From Bacillota bacterium (GTDB taxonomy: Bacteria > Bacillota > Clostridia > Oscillospirales > Ruminococcaceae): a DNA stretch of 64,000 bases. Under the pieces are notes generated by a model. That model had not been told where the DNA came from and searched no databases. It saw only the letters and a program-made list of their open reading frames with translations. How positions within the stretch are numbered: the stretch's first letter is position 1; each line of letters opens with the position of its first letter. The translations under genes and the position numbers were made by a program. The stretch spans positions 3,195 through 67,194 of the forward strand of contig JAEWLW010000003.1 of assembly GCA_023457355.1 (NCBI GenBank), given 5' to 3'. Below, piece after piece: positions 34,497 to 42,765 of this stretch.

Positions 34497-36074
34497 ATGA
34501 AGCGTTTATTGGCCCTGTGCCTGGCGGCTTTTATGCTGATTTTTGCGGGATGCGCCAAACCGGGCGGTGCGGTTGTGCCGCCCGGCAGCGAAGCGGCTGT
34601 TCAAACGCCGGTATCCAGCGATATGATGCAGCCGGTCAGCAGCGAGGCGGCCAGTCGGGCCGAGGCAGCACCAGTAAGCGAATCGGAAGCCGCTCCGTCT
34701 TCGACGGCAGAGGTACAAACCGTCGCGCCGTCGGCGTCGGATGACGGGATTACGGGCGGCCGGACGCTGGCGCAGATCACCGAGGCGGCACTTGCCGATG
34801 AGGCACGTTTTATGTCGTCCGATGCGGCAACGCGAGATTGGTCCTTGGCGTACAGCAGCTTTTATGATGCCTATGAAACGTTGCAGTCGTATACGCTGAC
34901 AGGGCTGGACGACGCACTGGCGCTGCGCGGACAGTTGGTCTATACCCTCTGGTCCCTGTCGCCTGTCGTAATAGCTGGGGATATTTATGACAACATCGCC
35001 GAAGGGGCCTCGCCCGTGCAGGTAATCGATAAATTTAAGCAAAAGAATCAAAACAAATTCGGAGTGCTACTCAGCTACGCCGAGACTGGCGATTACTACG
35101 GCGAGAGCAAGGTTTGGCTCAACAGTCGGCCAGAGTCAAACGAAGAAAAGTTTGCCGAAATTCTCTCGACGAATCCTTTTGTGGTAGGGGATTACCGCGG
35201 TCGCACCTCCATGACGGTGACGGCGGGGGTGGAAGCACAGCTTCTAACACTGGGATTTGCCTACAAAACGACCGAGGCCTGTGCGTTGGAGATAGACGGA
35301 TACGCCTATGGTGTCTGCTTTATTGATCGCACCTACGGGCAGATCGCCTTTTGGCTTGGCGGGACAATTGCCCCTAATCTATCCGGGAATATGCATGTCG
35401 GTGTCGTCTATCCGTTTGAGCTGGTCGCGCAGGATATCCATGACCGGATCGACGAAATTGACCCCGGTATCAATAATCCGGGCGTTCCCGAGCAGCCGCA
35501 GGTCGTTGTGCCGGTTGCAGACCCCCTTACCGGCAAGCCGGTCATCTATCTCTACCCGGAACAACCGACCGACGTCACCGTCACGCTGCACTACCCCAAG
35601 GAAGAATTGACCTACACCTATCCCACCTATGAGGACGGCTGGCGGGTGCGTGCCGAGCCGGACGGCACATTGACCAACCTTAAGGACGGCAGCACCCACT
35701 ACTATCTGTTCTGGGAGGGGGACAAAGAGGTTGATTGGGACCTGTCTGAGGGTTTTGTGGTCAAGGGCGACGAGACCGAGGCCTTTTTGCGCGAAAAGCT
35801 CGCGTTTTTAGGGCTGACCCCGCGCGAATATAACGACTTCATCACCTATTGGGCGCCAAAAATGTGCCAGAACCCCTATAATCTGATCAGTTTTTCAACA
35901 GAACAATATCAGGCGCTGGCGCCGCTTACGGTCACGCCCGCACCGGACAGCATGTTGCGGGTTCATATGGTTTACAAGGGCTTGAAAGCGCCTGTAAAAG
36001 TCTTGCCGCAGACGCTCTCCCCATGGCTGCGCACCGGCTTTGCGGTGGTGGAATGGGGCGGCAGTCACGCTTAA
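34497..36074 (+). CDS. Lipoprotein with KPVIYLYP-type C-terminal domain, unknown function
   Basis: A 525-residue secreted lipoprotein: signal peptide with lipobox FAGC (Cys about 19), a Ser/Ala/Pro/Glu linker (about 20-85), a middle domain I do not recognise, and a C-terminal domain from about residue 345. That domain opens with GKPVIYLYPEQPTDVTVTLHYP and continues YPTYEDGWRVRAEPDGTL and YYLFWEG. The KPVIYLYP/GW/PDGTL/YLFWE pattern recurs in uncharacterised proteins of many bacteria and some eukaryotes. No catalytic role known. It has its own promoter and stands alone between divergent and co-directional neighbours. Confidence 0.75.
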   Translation: MKRLLALCLAAFMLIFAGCAKPGGAVVPPGSEAAVQTPVSSDMMQPVSSEAASRAEAAPVSESEAAPSSTAEVQTVAPSASDDGITGGRTLAQITEAALADEARFMSSDAATRDWSLAYSSFYDAYETLQSYTLTGLDDALALRGQLVYTLWSLSPVVIAGDIYDNIAEGASPVQVIDKFKQKNQNKFGVLLSYAETGDYYGESKVWLNSRPESNEEKFAEILSTNPFVVGDYRGRTSMTVTAGVEAQLLTLGFAYKTTEACALEIDGYAYGVCFIDRTYGQIAFWLGGTIAPNLSGNMHVGVVYPFELVAQDIHDRIDEIDPGINNPGVPEQPQVVVPVADPLTGKPVIYLYPEQPTDVTVTLHYPKEELTYTYPTYEDGWRVRAEPDGTLTNLKDGSTHYYLFWEGDKEVDWDLSEGFVVKGDETEAFLREKLAFLGLTPREYNDFITYWAPKMCQNPYNLISFSTEQYQALAPLTVTPAPDSMLRVHMVYKGLKAPVKVLPQTLSPWLRTGFAVVEWGGSHA

Positions 36075-36119
36075 TGTGCGTTGTGGTGCAATATTCCATA
36101 AATAAATGACAAAATACCC

Positions 36120-36148
36120 TTGGTTAATACATGATAAAATGCTATAAT
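36120..36148 (+). promoter_or_regulatory. Sigma-A promoter for the divIVA-like gene
   Basis: TTGGTT, 17 nt, perfect TATAAT with extended TGc. Confidence 0.75.
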
Positions 36149-36193
36149 GCAAAAGTAGAGTTTCCATTAGATTGCAAGCGGGAGGAACCGGAA

Positions 36194-37015
36194 ATGGCCG
36201 ACTTAGATTTAGCTCTTTACAGCGACGAAAAAGTGTTGCTGAGAACCAGCTTTTTTGGTGGTTTTGAAAAAAAAGAGGTGTTGACTTATATCGACAAGCT
36301 CCGGAAACAAAACCGGACGATGGCGCAGGAACTGGCCATGCATATCAGCGAGGTTTCCAACGCACGCAATCAGCTTTCCGAACAGGTTTCAAGCTTTGAG
36401 GCCAAAATTACTGAGATGGAGCATCAGCTTGAGGAGCGCGGCGGAAAAATTCGTGAGCTGACCGGCATGGTGGAATCCCTTCGCGGCGAGGTCAGCCAGC
36501 AGAAAATGCGCCAAATTGAGCGCGAAAAAGATTTGCAGCAGCAAAAGGATCAGAACAGGCAGCTGATGGCACAGCTGCAGAATTATGAATATAAAGCCAA
36601 GCGCTACGAGGATGTTTCGGTTCAGCTTGGAGAAATTATTCTCGAAGCGAACCAGCGCGCGGCGGATACGGTTGCACAAGCACAGGCGCAGGCGGAGCAG
36701 ATTAAGAAAAATGCCGTGACTGCCAGCCAGAAGATCACCGCTGAAATGTCGTTGATGCGCAATGAAATTTCCACGGTTCGCACCCAGCTGGAAGACTTAA
36801 TGAAAACTTTCACCATGCGGCTTGATGAAATTGATCATATGCTGCTTGAGGTCGTGCCGTCCGGTGTCGACGATGTTATTGCCGAGGTGCAGGCTGCCAG
36901 AGCCGAACAGACAACGGCGGCGCCTGAAGCACCGGCGCGGCCTTGTGTTAAAGCCCCGCCAAGAGAAGAAAAAGTTTTGAATCAGAATTTTTTTCGCGGC
37001 GCCGCAACGACCTGA
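36194..37015 (+). CDS. DivIVA/GpsB-like coiled-coil protein
   Basis: A 273-residue protein with a DivIVA-like N-terminal segment (LLRTSFFGGFEKKEVLTYIDKLRKQN, about 18-43), which in this family binds membrane or partner proteins. It is followed by a long coiled coil (about 45-240, rich in Gln, Glu and Lys). The C-terminal part is Ala/Pro-rich and ends NQNFFRGAATT. Such proteins mark poles or division sites. ATG 36194 has GGGAGGA 7 nt upstream. It stands alone, with its own promoter and a terminator. Confidence 0.75.
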   Translation: MADLDLALYSDEKVLLRTSFFGGFEKKEVLTYIDKLRKQNRTMAQELAMHISEVSNARNQLSEQVSSFEAKITEMEHQLEERGGKIRELTGMVESLRGEVSQQKMRQIEREKDLQQQKDQNRQLMAQLQNYEYKAKRYEDVSVQLGEIILEANQRAADTVAQAQAQAEQIKKNAVTASQKITAEMSLMRNEISTVRTQLEDLMKTFTMRLDEIDHMLLEVVPSGVDDVIAEVQAARAEQTTAAPEAPARPCVKAPPREEKVLNQNFFRGAATT

Positions 37016-37144
37016 AGCGGCAGATGCAGCTTTTGTCGGCGGCGATGGTGATTCAATAAAAACCGTCAGGCCCCAGACGGGCCCACACAGCAATTCCGAG
37101 GCTCTTGGAAAGCTAATCAGAAAACTGTTTTTTTAAATGAGATT

Positions 37145-37179
37145 AGCCTGTCTTGCAGTTTGTAGGGCAGGCTTTTTTT
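37145..37179 (+). terminator. Terminator before ispD
   Basis: AGCCTGTCT and GGGCAGGCT (with G-U pairs) form a stem followed by seven T residues. The ispD ribosome site (AAAGGAG) comes directly after. Confidence 0.75.
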
Positions 37180-37193
37180 GAAAGGAGCGCCCT

Positions 37194-37895
37194 ATGTTTA
37201 AATCCAGGCGAAGCAGGAATGACGACAAAATCGCAGCGGTAATTGCGGCGGGTGGCTCGTCTTCGCGCATGGGCTTTGACAAGCTAACGGCCGACCTGTG
37301 TGGGCTGCCTGTGCTGATACACACCATCAACGCTTTTCAGGATAGTGATTTAATCGACGAAATTATCGTGGTCACGCGCGAGGAATATATCCCGGCACTG
37401 CTTGCCGACGTCAAATATCAGGGCTTTAAAAAGCTGCGCAGCATTGTCAAAGGCGGTGCCACACGCCAGCAGTCGGTTTATGCGGGGGTTTGTGCCTGCT
37501 CAGCCGATGCCCGGTATGTGTGTATTCACGATGGTGCGCGGCCGCTTGTCACCGATGCGGTTATAGAAGCAGCGGTTGAAGCCGCCCTTCGGTACGGTGC
37601 CGCTACGGCAGCCGTCCCGGCCAAGGATACCATCAAGCGCCGAAAAGGCGATTTCGTTGCTGAAACACTGCCGCGCGAGACGTTGATGCAAATTCAAACC
37701 CCGCAGGTATTCAAAAAAGACTTATATCTACGCGCCTTTGCGCAAAGCGGGGAAGAATATTCGGATGATTGCCAGATTTTAGAAAGCCTTGGGGTGCCCG
37801 TGGCCTTTTCACAAGGGGATTATAAAAACATTAAACTGACCACCGAAGAGGATTTCATACTGGCGGAGGCATTTTTGATGCAGGAGGGATTTTAA
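37194..37895 (+). CDS. ispD: 2-C-methyl-D-erythritol 4-phosphate cytidylyltransferase
   Basis: Third enzyme of the MEP isoprenoid pathway: MEP + CTP to CDP-methylerythritol. The 233-residue protein shows the CTP-binding loop AAGGSSSRMGFDKL (about 16-29), IVVTREEY, the substrate motif VKGGATRQQSV, HDGARPLV and KDTIKRR. Its stop overlaps the ispF start by one base. Confidence 0.95.
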   Translation: MFKSRRSRNDDKIAAVIAAGGSSSRMGFDKLTADLCGLPVLIHTINAFQDSDLIDEIIVVTREEYIPALLADVKYQGFKKLRSIVKGGATRQQSVYAGVCACSADARYVCIHDGARPLVTDAVIEAAVEAALRYGAATAAVPAKDTIKRRKGDFVAETLPRETLMQIQTPQVFKKDLYLRAFAQSGEEYSDDCQILESLGVPVAFSQGDYKNIKLTTEEDFILAEAFLMQEGF

Positions 37896-38374
37896 TGCGG
37901 ATAGGGCACGGCTATGATGTGCACCGCCTTGTTGAGGGCCGAAAGTTAATTCTGGGCGGTGTTGAGATTGTGCATACCCACGGCCTGCTCGGGCATTCAG
38001 ATGCCGATGTTTTAACACACAGTGTGATGGATGCTTTGCTTGGTGCTGCCGCATTGGGCGATATCGGGGCGCATTTTCCCGATAACGATTCCGCCTATGC
38101 GGGTGCGGATAGCATCCTGCTGCTCAAAAAGGTGGCGGCGTTGCTGGCGCAACAGGGCTATCGCATTGGCAATATCGACGCGACGGTGTTGGCGCAGGCG
38201 CCTAAATTGGCTCCTTTCATCGGCGATATGCGGCGAAATATTGCGGCAGCCTGCGGCCTTGACGAAACGCAGGTCAGCGTAAAAGCCACCACGGAAGAGG
38301 GGCTGGGCTTTACAGGCCGGCAACAGGGCGTTGCCAGTCATGCGGTATGCCTGATATTTAGCGACTGTTCATAA
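37895..38374 (+). CDS. ispF: 2-C-methyl-D-erythritol 2,4-cyclodiphosphate synthase
   Basis: Fifth step of the MEP pathway, releasing CMP to form the cyclic diphosphate. The 159-residue trimeric enzyme has the zinc ligands in GYDVHRL (Asp, His) and HSDADVLTHSVMDALLGAA, then GDIGAHFPD and ATTEEGLGFTGR. Immediately follows ispD, the common bacterial pairing. Confidence 0.96.
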   Translation: MRIGHGYDVHRLVEGRKLILGGVEIVHTHGLLGHSDADVLTHSVMDALLGAAALGDIGAHFPDNDSAYAGADSILLLKKVAALLAQQGYRIGNIDATVLAQAPKLAPFIGDMRRNIAAACGLDETQVSVKATTEEGLGFTGRQQGVASHAVCLIFSDCS

Positions 38375-38396
38375 ATTAAAACCATTGGAACACATC

Positions 38397-38459
38397 CGGT
38401 GTTCCGCCTGCTTTTTCCTCTCAGCCATCGCTTTTCAGCGAAATATCAGGCGGTTTTTT
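38397..38459 (+). terminator. Compound terminator after ispF
   Basis: A 7-bp hairpin (GGAACAC/GTGTTCC, 38397-38415) is followed by a longer hairpin CCGCCTG/CAGGCGG (38414-38453) with an inner TCGCT/AGCGA stem and a run of six T. Confidence 0.8.
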
Positions 38460-38512
38460 ATCTTATATAAATCCACCCAATCAAAATCTGGCAGGATAAA
38501 AGTTTTCATTTA

Positions 38513-38546
38513 CATAATTGTGATGTTCATACAATTATGGTAAAAT
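38513..38546 (+). promoter_or_regulatory. cdaA promoter with dyad operator candidate
   Basis: TTGTGA (38518-38523), 17 nt, TAAAAT (38541-38546) with extended TGg. The dyad CATAATTG (38513-38520) / CAATATG-like arm CAATTATG (38532-38539) overlaps the -35 and spans to just before the -10. Confidence 0.6.
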
Positions 38547-38587
38547 AATATTAGATTTAACAATGATTTGGCAAAGGATGTGCACGC

Positions 38588-39445
38588 GTGGACAACCTGA
38601 TTTATGACATACAGGGAATACTAAATTCCTTTGGCATTTCAGATTTTTTGGATATTGTGGTCGTCGCCTATTTGATGTATCAGGCTATCCGCCTGGTGCG
38701 TGAGACCCGGGCAATTCAGCTGGTTAAAGGCTTGGCTGTGTTGGTCGGTGTTTATGCGGTTGCAACCTTTGCGCAGATGCGCTCTTTAAGCTTTTTGATT
38801 CGCTATGTGTTCCAATACGGTGCCCTGGCGCTGCTGATTGTTTTCCAGCCGGAGCTGCGCCGCTCGTTGGAGCAGGTAGGGCGTACCCGCTTTTCAAGTT
38901 TGCAGCTTTTTGGCGGCAATGTTGATGTCGACGACATCAATTTCCGCTGGCGGCGTACGATCAGCGCTATTGGTGATGCGGCAACTTTTCTCTCCAAACG
39001 CAGAATAGGTGCGTTGATTGTATTAGAACGTCAAAGCCTGCTGGGTGAAATTATCAAAACAGGCACCGTGATTGATGCGACCCCCAGCACCGAGTTGCTG
39101 GGCAATATCTTTTTCCCAAATTCTCCGCTGCATGATGGCGCCTTGATCATCCGGGACGGGCGATTGGTGGCTGCGGGTTGCTATTTGCCGCTTTCGGATA
39201 ATTTCACTATCAGCAAGGAAATGGGCACGCGCCATCGCGCAGGCTTGGGCATGAGTGAAAATTCCGATGCCTTGGTGGTTATTGTATCGGAGGAGACCGG
39301 TGTGATCACCGTGGCAAAGAACGGCAAGCTGATGCGCGGATTCACGGAGGAGCAGCTGGTGAAAGAGCTTGAAAGCGCCTTTATCGTAGAGAAACGCGAA
39401 GAAAAAGGCGACCGTATGCCGCCGTTTTTTAAGGTGAAGCGATGA
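38588..39445 (+). CDS. cdaA: Diadenylate cyclase CdaA
   Basis: Makes c-di-AMP from two ATP at the membrane. The 285-residue protein has three N-terminal membrane segments (about 20-100) and the DAC domain with the catalytic motif LHDGALII (DGA at 183-185) and RHRAGLGMSE (RHR at 215-217). GTG 38588 follows AAAGGATG. It overlaps cdaR by 4 bp. With GdpP (2.4 kb) it forms the synthesis and breakdown pair for this messenger. Confidence 0.96.
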   Translation: MDNLIYDIQGILNSFGISDFLDIVVVAYLMYQAIRLVRETRAIQLVKGLAVLVGVYAVATFAQMRSLSFLIRYVFQYGALALLIVFQPELRRSLEQVGRTRFSSLQLFGGNVDVDDINFRWRRTISAIGDAATFLSKRRIGALIVLERQSLLGEIIKTGTVIDATPSTELLGNIFFPNSPLHDGALIIRDGRLVAAGCYLPLSDNFTISKEMGTRHRAGLGMSENSDALVVIVSEETGVITVAKNGKLMRGFTEEQLVKELESAFIVEKREEKGDRMPPFFKVKR

Positions 39446-40698
39446 AAAATAATAAATCTTTTTTAGACAATAACACCGTTATAATTGTTCTCTCCCTGTT
39501 GGGTTCCATTTTAATTTGGGTTATGGTTGCTTATAATATCGATTCCAACATTCAGGCGGTCATTCGCAATGTTCCGGTTACGCTGGATACCGGCGACAGC
39601 AATTTGACGCGGTTGGATTTGTACCCGGTGACCGACACCGATTTTACCGTTGATGTTGAAGTGATCGGCCCGCGTGCAACCGTGGGGAACATCAAGGCTT
39701 CGGAGTTCAGTGTACTGGCTAAACTCAACAACATCAGCGGCCCGGGTACCTATGACCTCGCTTTGGAAATTACCGATACCCGCCATCGCGATATCGAGGT
39801 TAAGGGTACCGTTCCGGATGTGATTTCGATGCGGTTTGATCATCGTGTCACCAAAATTTTCCCCGTTCAGCTGGATATGACCGGGCTGGATATCCCCGAC
39901 GGTTATATTCTGGATGAGGAGTACATTTATCCCTCAGAAGTGCAAGTGGTTGGCCCGGCGACAGAAATGGAGACGGTGAGTTCTGCCGGTGTCCACCTCA
40001 GTTTTGAAAAGCCGCTTTCAGCAAGCGCCACTTATGAGACGCCTGTTACCCTTAAAGATGCCGACGGCAATGAAGTCAGTAGCCCTTATTTTGAATATGA
40101 CAGCAAGAATGTTTCGGTGACGCTGCCGGTCCTTAAAAAGAAGACGGTTCCCGTTACGTTCGATTTTGTCAATGTTCCTGCCGATTTTGACCTTGATACC
40201 TTAAAATATATTATTTCCCCCGAAGAAATTGAAATTGCGGGCCCGGCTGATCTGGTCGCTTCTTATAACGAGCTGCATCTGGGTTATTTGGATATGCGCA
40301 GCATCGCACCCGACATGCATATGTATTATGACCTGTCGTTGCCGCCCAGCTTTATATCGGTGGAAGGAATTGATGAGCTAAGCGTTCAGTTTGTTCCGGA
40401 GGGCTTTGGCGAAAAGGAATTAAACATCGACAGCAGCGGCATCTATATTGTCAACCTGTCAGATGAGTACGACGTCACTATCCAAAGCAAGAGCATACCG
40501 AATGTGACGGTTTACGGCCCTGAAGAGGAGCTGGAGACGCTGACCTCCAAGGATTTGGTTGCACAGATCGACATGGCGGAGGCCGATTTGCGCACCGGTC
40601 AAATCACGGTACCGGTTGATATACTGATTCCAGGCAAGCGTACCTGCTGGGCCTATGGCGACCGCTATACCGCGCGGGTCACTGTTAAGAGCAAGTAA
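39442..40698 (+). CDS. cdaR: CdaA regulatory protein CdaR (YbbR domains)
   Basis: A 418-residue protein with one N-terminal membrane anchor (about 12-32) and an extracytoplasmic region made of about four YbbR repeats (recurring IGPRATV, VVGPATEM, IAGPADLV, VYGPEEEL at ~85-residue spacing). CdaR binds CdaA and modulates its activity. Translationally coupled to cdaA through ATGA. In Bacillus glmM follows; here the operon ends with a terminator and glmM is absent. Confidence 0.93.
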   Translation: MKNNKSFLDNNTVIIVLSLLGSILIWVMVAYNIDSNIQAVIRNVPVTLDTGDSNLTRLDLYPVTDTDFTVDVEVIGPRATVGNIKASEFSVLAKLNNISGPGTYDLALEITDTRHRDIEVKGTVPDVISMRFDHRVTKIFPVQLDMTGLDIPDGYILDEEYIYPSEVQVVGPATEMETVSSAGVHLSFEKPLSASATYETPVTLKDADGNEVSSPYFEYDSKNVSVTLPVLKKKTVPVTFDFVNVPADFDLDTLKYIISPEEIEIAGPADLVASYNELHLGYLDMRSIAPDMHMYYDLSLPPSFISVEGIDELSVQFVPEGFGEKELNIDSSGIYIVNLSDEYDVTIQSKSIPNVTVYGPEEELETLTSKDLVAQIDMAEADLRTGQITVPVDILIPGKRTCWAYGDRYTARVTVKSK

Positions 40699-40704
40699 AA
40701 ACGG

Positions 40705-40746
40705 AACAGGGGTGCTTCGCTTCAAATCAGGCGGCGCCCCTGTTTA
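40705..40746 (+). terminator. Terminator after cdaR
   Basis: AACAGGGGTGC pairs with GCGCCCCTGTT (11 bp, one G-U), followed by TTAACTTT. Confidence 0.75.
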
Positions 40747-40882
40747 ACTTTCACTTTTTTTAATAATGCTCAATAAGAAGGCAACCACTTGCGTGCGGCA
40801 GGCGCTTTTGACGAAGCAGCCTGCCTGTTCTTGACCATATAGTCCATAAATTTACAGGACGCTTATTTAAAGGAGCCACTTT

Positions 40883-42493
40883 ATGCTTTTACAATTGAGC
40901 CAGATTAACACCTCTGTGGAACAGGGCATAGCGGATGCACCTTCCGTTGCAATGGCACAGCTGCGATTAAAACCTTCTCAGGTGCTTTCGGCCCGGGTGG
41001 TGCGCACATCGGTGGACGCCCGGCGGGGGCGCAGGCTGCCGGTACACTTTGTCAATACTGTGGCGATTGAATTGGCCGACGCGCTGGGGGAAAAACTGCT
41101 GAGAGAAAATATCAAAGCGCTTTCGCGCATAACGCCCCCGGCGCCTGTTGAAGTTAAAACGGGGGAGACACCGCTTCAACAACGACCGGTGGTCGTCGGT
41201 TTTGGGCCTGCCGGCATGTTTGCGGCGTTGCTGCTGGCGCAAAACGGTTATAGGCCCATTGTGTTGGAACGCGGCGCCGCCATGGAGGACCGGGTGGCGG
41301 CGGTTGAACGTTTTTGGCACAGCGGCGTGCTGGACCCTCAGACCAACGTCCAATTTGGCGAAGGGGGCGCCGGCACTTTTTCGGATGGCAAGCTGACCAC
41401 CCGAATCAATGATCCGCTTTGCGGATATGTGCTGTCCGAGCTTGTGCGCCACGGTGCACCGCAGGATATTCTAATCAAAGCAAAGCCCCACGTCGGAACC
41501 GACCTTCTGCGCGGTGTGGTTAAAAGCATTCGCAATGAAATATTGACGCTGGGCGGTGAAATCCGTTTTCTAAGCCGCGTGGATCAATTTCTGGTCAGGA
41601 ACGGCACAATTTGCGGCGTTGTGCATAATAGCGAAACATTGGCGGTTCAAGCGGTTATTGCGGCGGTGGGCCACAGCGCCCGGGATACCTTTAGGGCGTT
41701 GGCGCGCTGCGGCGCTGTGCTTGCGCCAAAAGCCTTTTCGGTTGGCGTGCGTATTGAACATTTACAAACCGAGATTGACAAATCGATATACGGTGACTTT
41801 GCCGGTCATCCGAATCTGCCCGCGGGGGAATATCAACTTTCTCATCGGGAGGGGCAACGTGCGGCGTACACCTTTTGTATGTGCCCGGGCGGCATGGTGG
41901 TTGCCGCTGCCTCCGGCGAGGGGCAGACGGTGACCAACGGCATGAGTTACCGTGCAAGAGATTTAAAGAACGCGAACAGCGCACTGGCTATTTCGGTGGA
42001 TACCACCGATTATGGCAGCGGGTGGCAGGATGCCGTTGCCTTTCAGGAAAGATTGGAGCACGCTGCGTTTTGTGCAGCCGACAAAAGCTGTAAGGCGCCC
42101 TTTATGCGGGTGGGCGACTTTTTAAAACACCCCGTACACGGCGCAGGCGCAACGGTGGTGCCAAGCTACCCGATCGGTGTAAAGGAAGTTGACCTTACAA
42201 CAATCCTGCCGCCACAGATAACCGATTTTATGCGCCATTCGCTGCCGATTTTGGGGCGAAAGCTTGCGGGATTTGATGCACCTGAAGCGTTACTCACCGG
42301 TGTTGAGACCCGAACGTCCTCCCCTGTACGGATAATGCGAAAAGAGGATTGTAAAGCTTTAAACATTGACGGTTTATATCCCTGCGGTGAAGGAGCGGGT
42401 TATGCCGGCGGCATTATGAGTGCTTCGGTGGACGGATTACGCTGTGCCCTGGCGCTGATGAACCGCTATACAAGGCCGATAAGCGACCAATAA
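40883..42493 (+). CDS. FAD-dependent dehydrogenase, COG2509 type
   Basis: A 536-residue flavoprotein: an N-terminal domain of about 95 residues, then the Rossmann FAD motif VVVGFGPAGMFAALLLA (about 103-119) with VLERG, the family segment NVQFGEGGAGTFSDGKLTTR, CMCPGGMVVAAAS, and the C-terminal FAD motif LYPCGEGAGYAGGIMSA. These proteins are widespread in anaerobes and their substrate is unknown. AAGGAG lies 7-8 nt before ATG. Single-gene unit; the recJ promoter begins 3 nt after its stop. Confidence 0.85.
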   Translation: MLLQLSQINTSVEQGIADAPSVAMAQLRLKPSQVLSARVVRTSVDARRGRRLPVHFVNTVAIELADALGEKLLRENIKALSRITPPAPVEVKTGETPLQQRPVVVGFGPAGMFAALLLAQNGYRPIVLERGAAMEDRVAAVERFWHSGVLDPQTNVQFGEGGAGTFSDGKLTTRINDPLCGYVLSELVRHGAPQDILIKAKPHVGTDLLRGVVKSIRNEILTLGGEIRFLSRVDQFLVRNGTICGVVHNSETLAVQAVIAAVGHSARDTFRALARCGAVLAPKAFSVGVRIEHLQTEIDKSIYGDFAGHPNLPAGEYQLSHREGQRAAYTFCMCPGGMVVAAASGEGQTVTNGMSYRARDLKNANSALAISVDTTDYGSGWQDAVAFQERLEHAAFCAADKSCKAPFMRVGDFLKHPVHGAGATVVPSYPIGVKEVDLTTILPPQITDFMRHSLPILGRKLAGFDAPEALLTGVETRTSSPVRIMRKEDCKALNIDGLYPCGEGAGYAGGIMSASVDGLRCALALMNRYTRPISDQ

Positions 42494-42495
42494 TA

Positions 42496-42524
42496 TTGAA
42501 TTGTAGGGGCGGCTATGGTATAAT
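42496..42524 (+). promoter_or_regulatory. Sigma-A promoter of the recJ-rel operon inside a 12-bp dyad
   Basis: TTGAAT, 17 nt, perfect TATAAT with extended TGg. The -10 lies in the left arm of a perfect inverted repeat: GGTATAATAGCC (42517-42528), loop gcattgt, GGCTATTATACC (42536-42547). Predicted start is near 42531. Confidence 0.8.
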
Positions 42525-42530
42525 AGCCGC

Positions 42531-42765
42531 ATTGTGGCTATTATACCGAGAGATTTCCGACGGCACGCCCCTTAACGGGGCTTGTTACCTTTTGATGGAT
42601 AATAATACCGTCGTGCGGTAGCGGGCGTCTTGCGGCGCCAGCTTAAAGACGGTCGATCCTATCCGCCGACTTGCCCTCACGGGGGCTTTATTACCTTTTA
42701 ATGGATTAAAAATACTGAGTGTGCCGTTTTTTGGCACAATAATAAAATTAAAAGGGGGCGTTAGA
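42531..42765 (+). ncRNA. Structured recJ leader with a duplicated anti-Shine-Dalgarno motif
   Basis: A ~235-nt leader. A ~42-nt motif occurs twice, at 42567-42608 and 42673-42715: a GC-rich hairpin (GCCCC-TTAAC-GGGGC in copy 1) followed by TTACCTTTTGATGGAT (copy 1) or TTACCTTTTAATGGAT (copy 2). Copy 1 is enclosed by CGACGG/CCGTCG (42558-42563 with 42608-42613). CCTTTTAAT in copy 2 (42694-42702) is exactly complementary to ATTAAAAGG (42747-42755), which overlaps the recJ ribosome site; copy 1 can pair there with one G-U. A hairpin TGTGCC/GGCACA (42720-42738) lies between. I do not recognise a known riboswitch. The regulatory role is inferred. Confidence 0.6.

Noticed and set aside
42531..42765. 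Guanidine-II (mini-ykkC) riboswitch for the recJ leader
   Set aside because: Two hairpins and ACGG strings are present, but ACGG is not in the loop position required; the paired arms place it in the stem.
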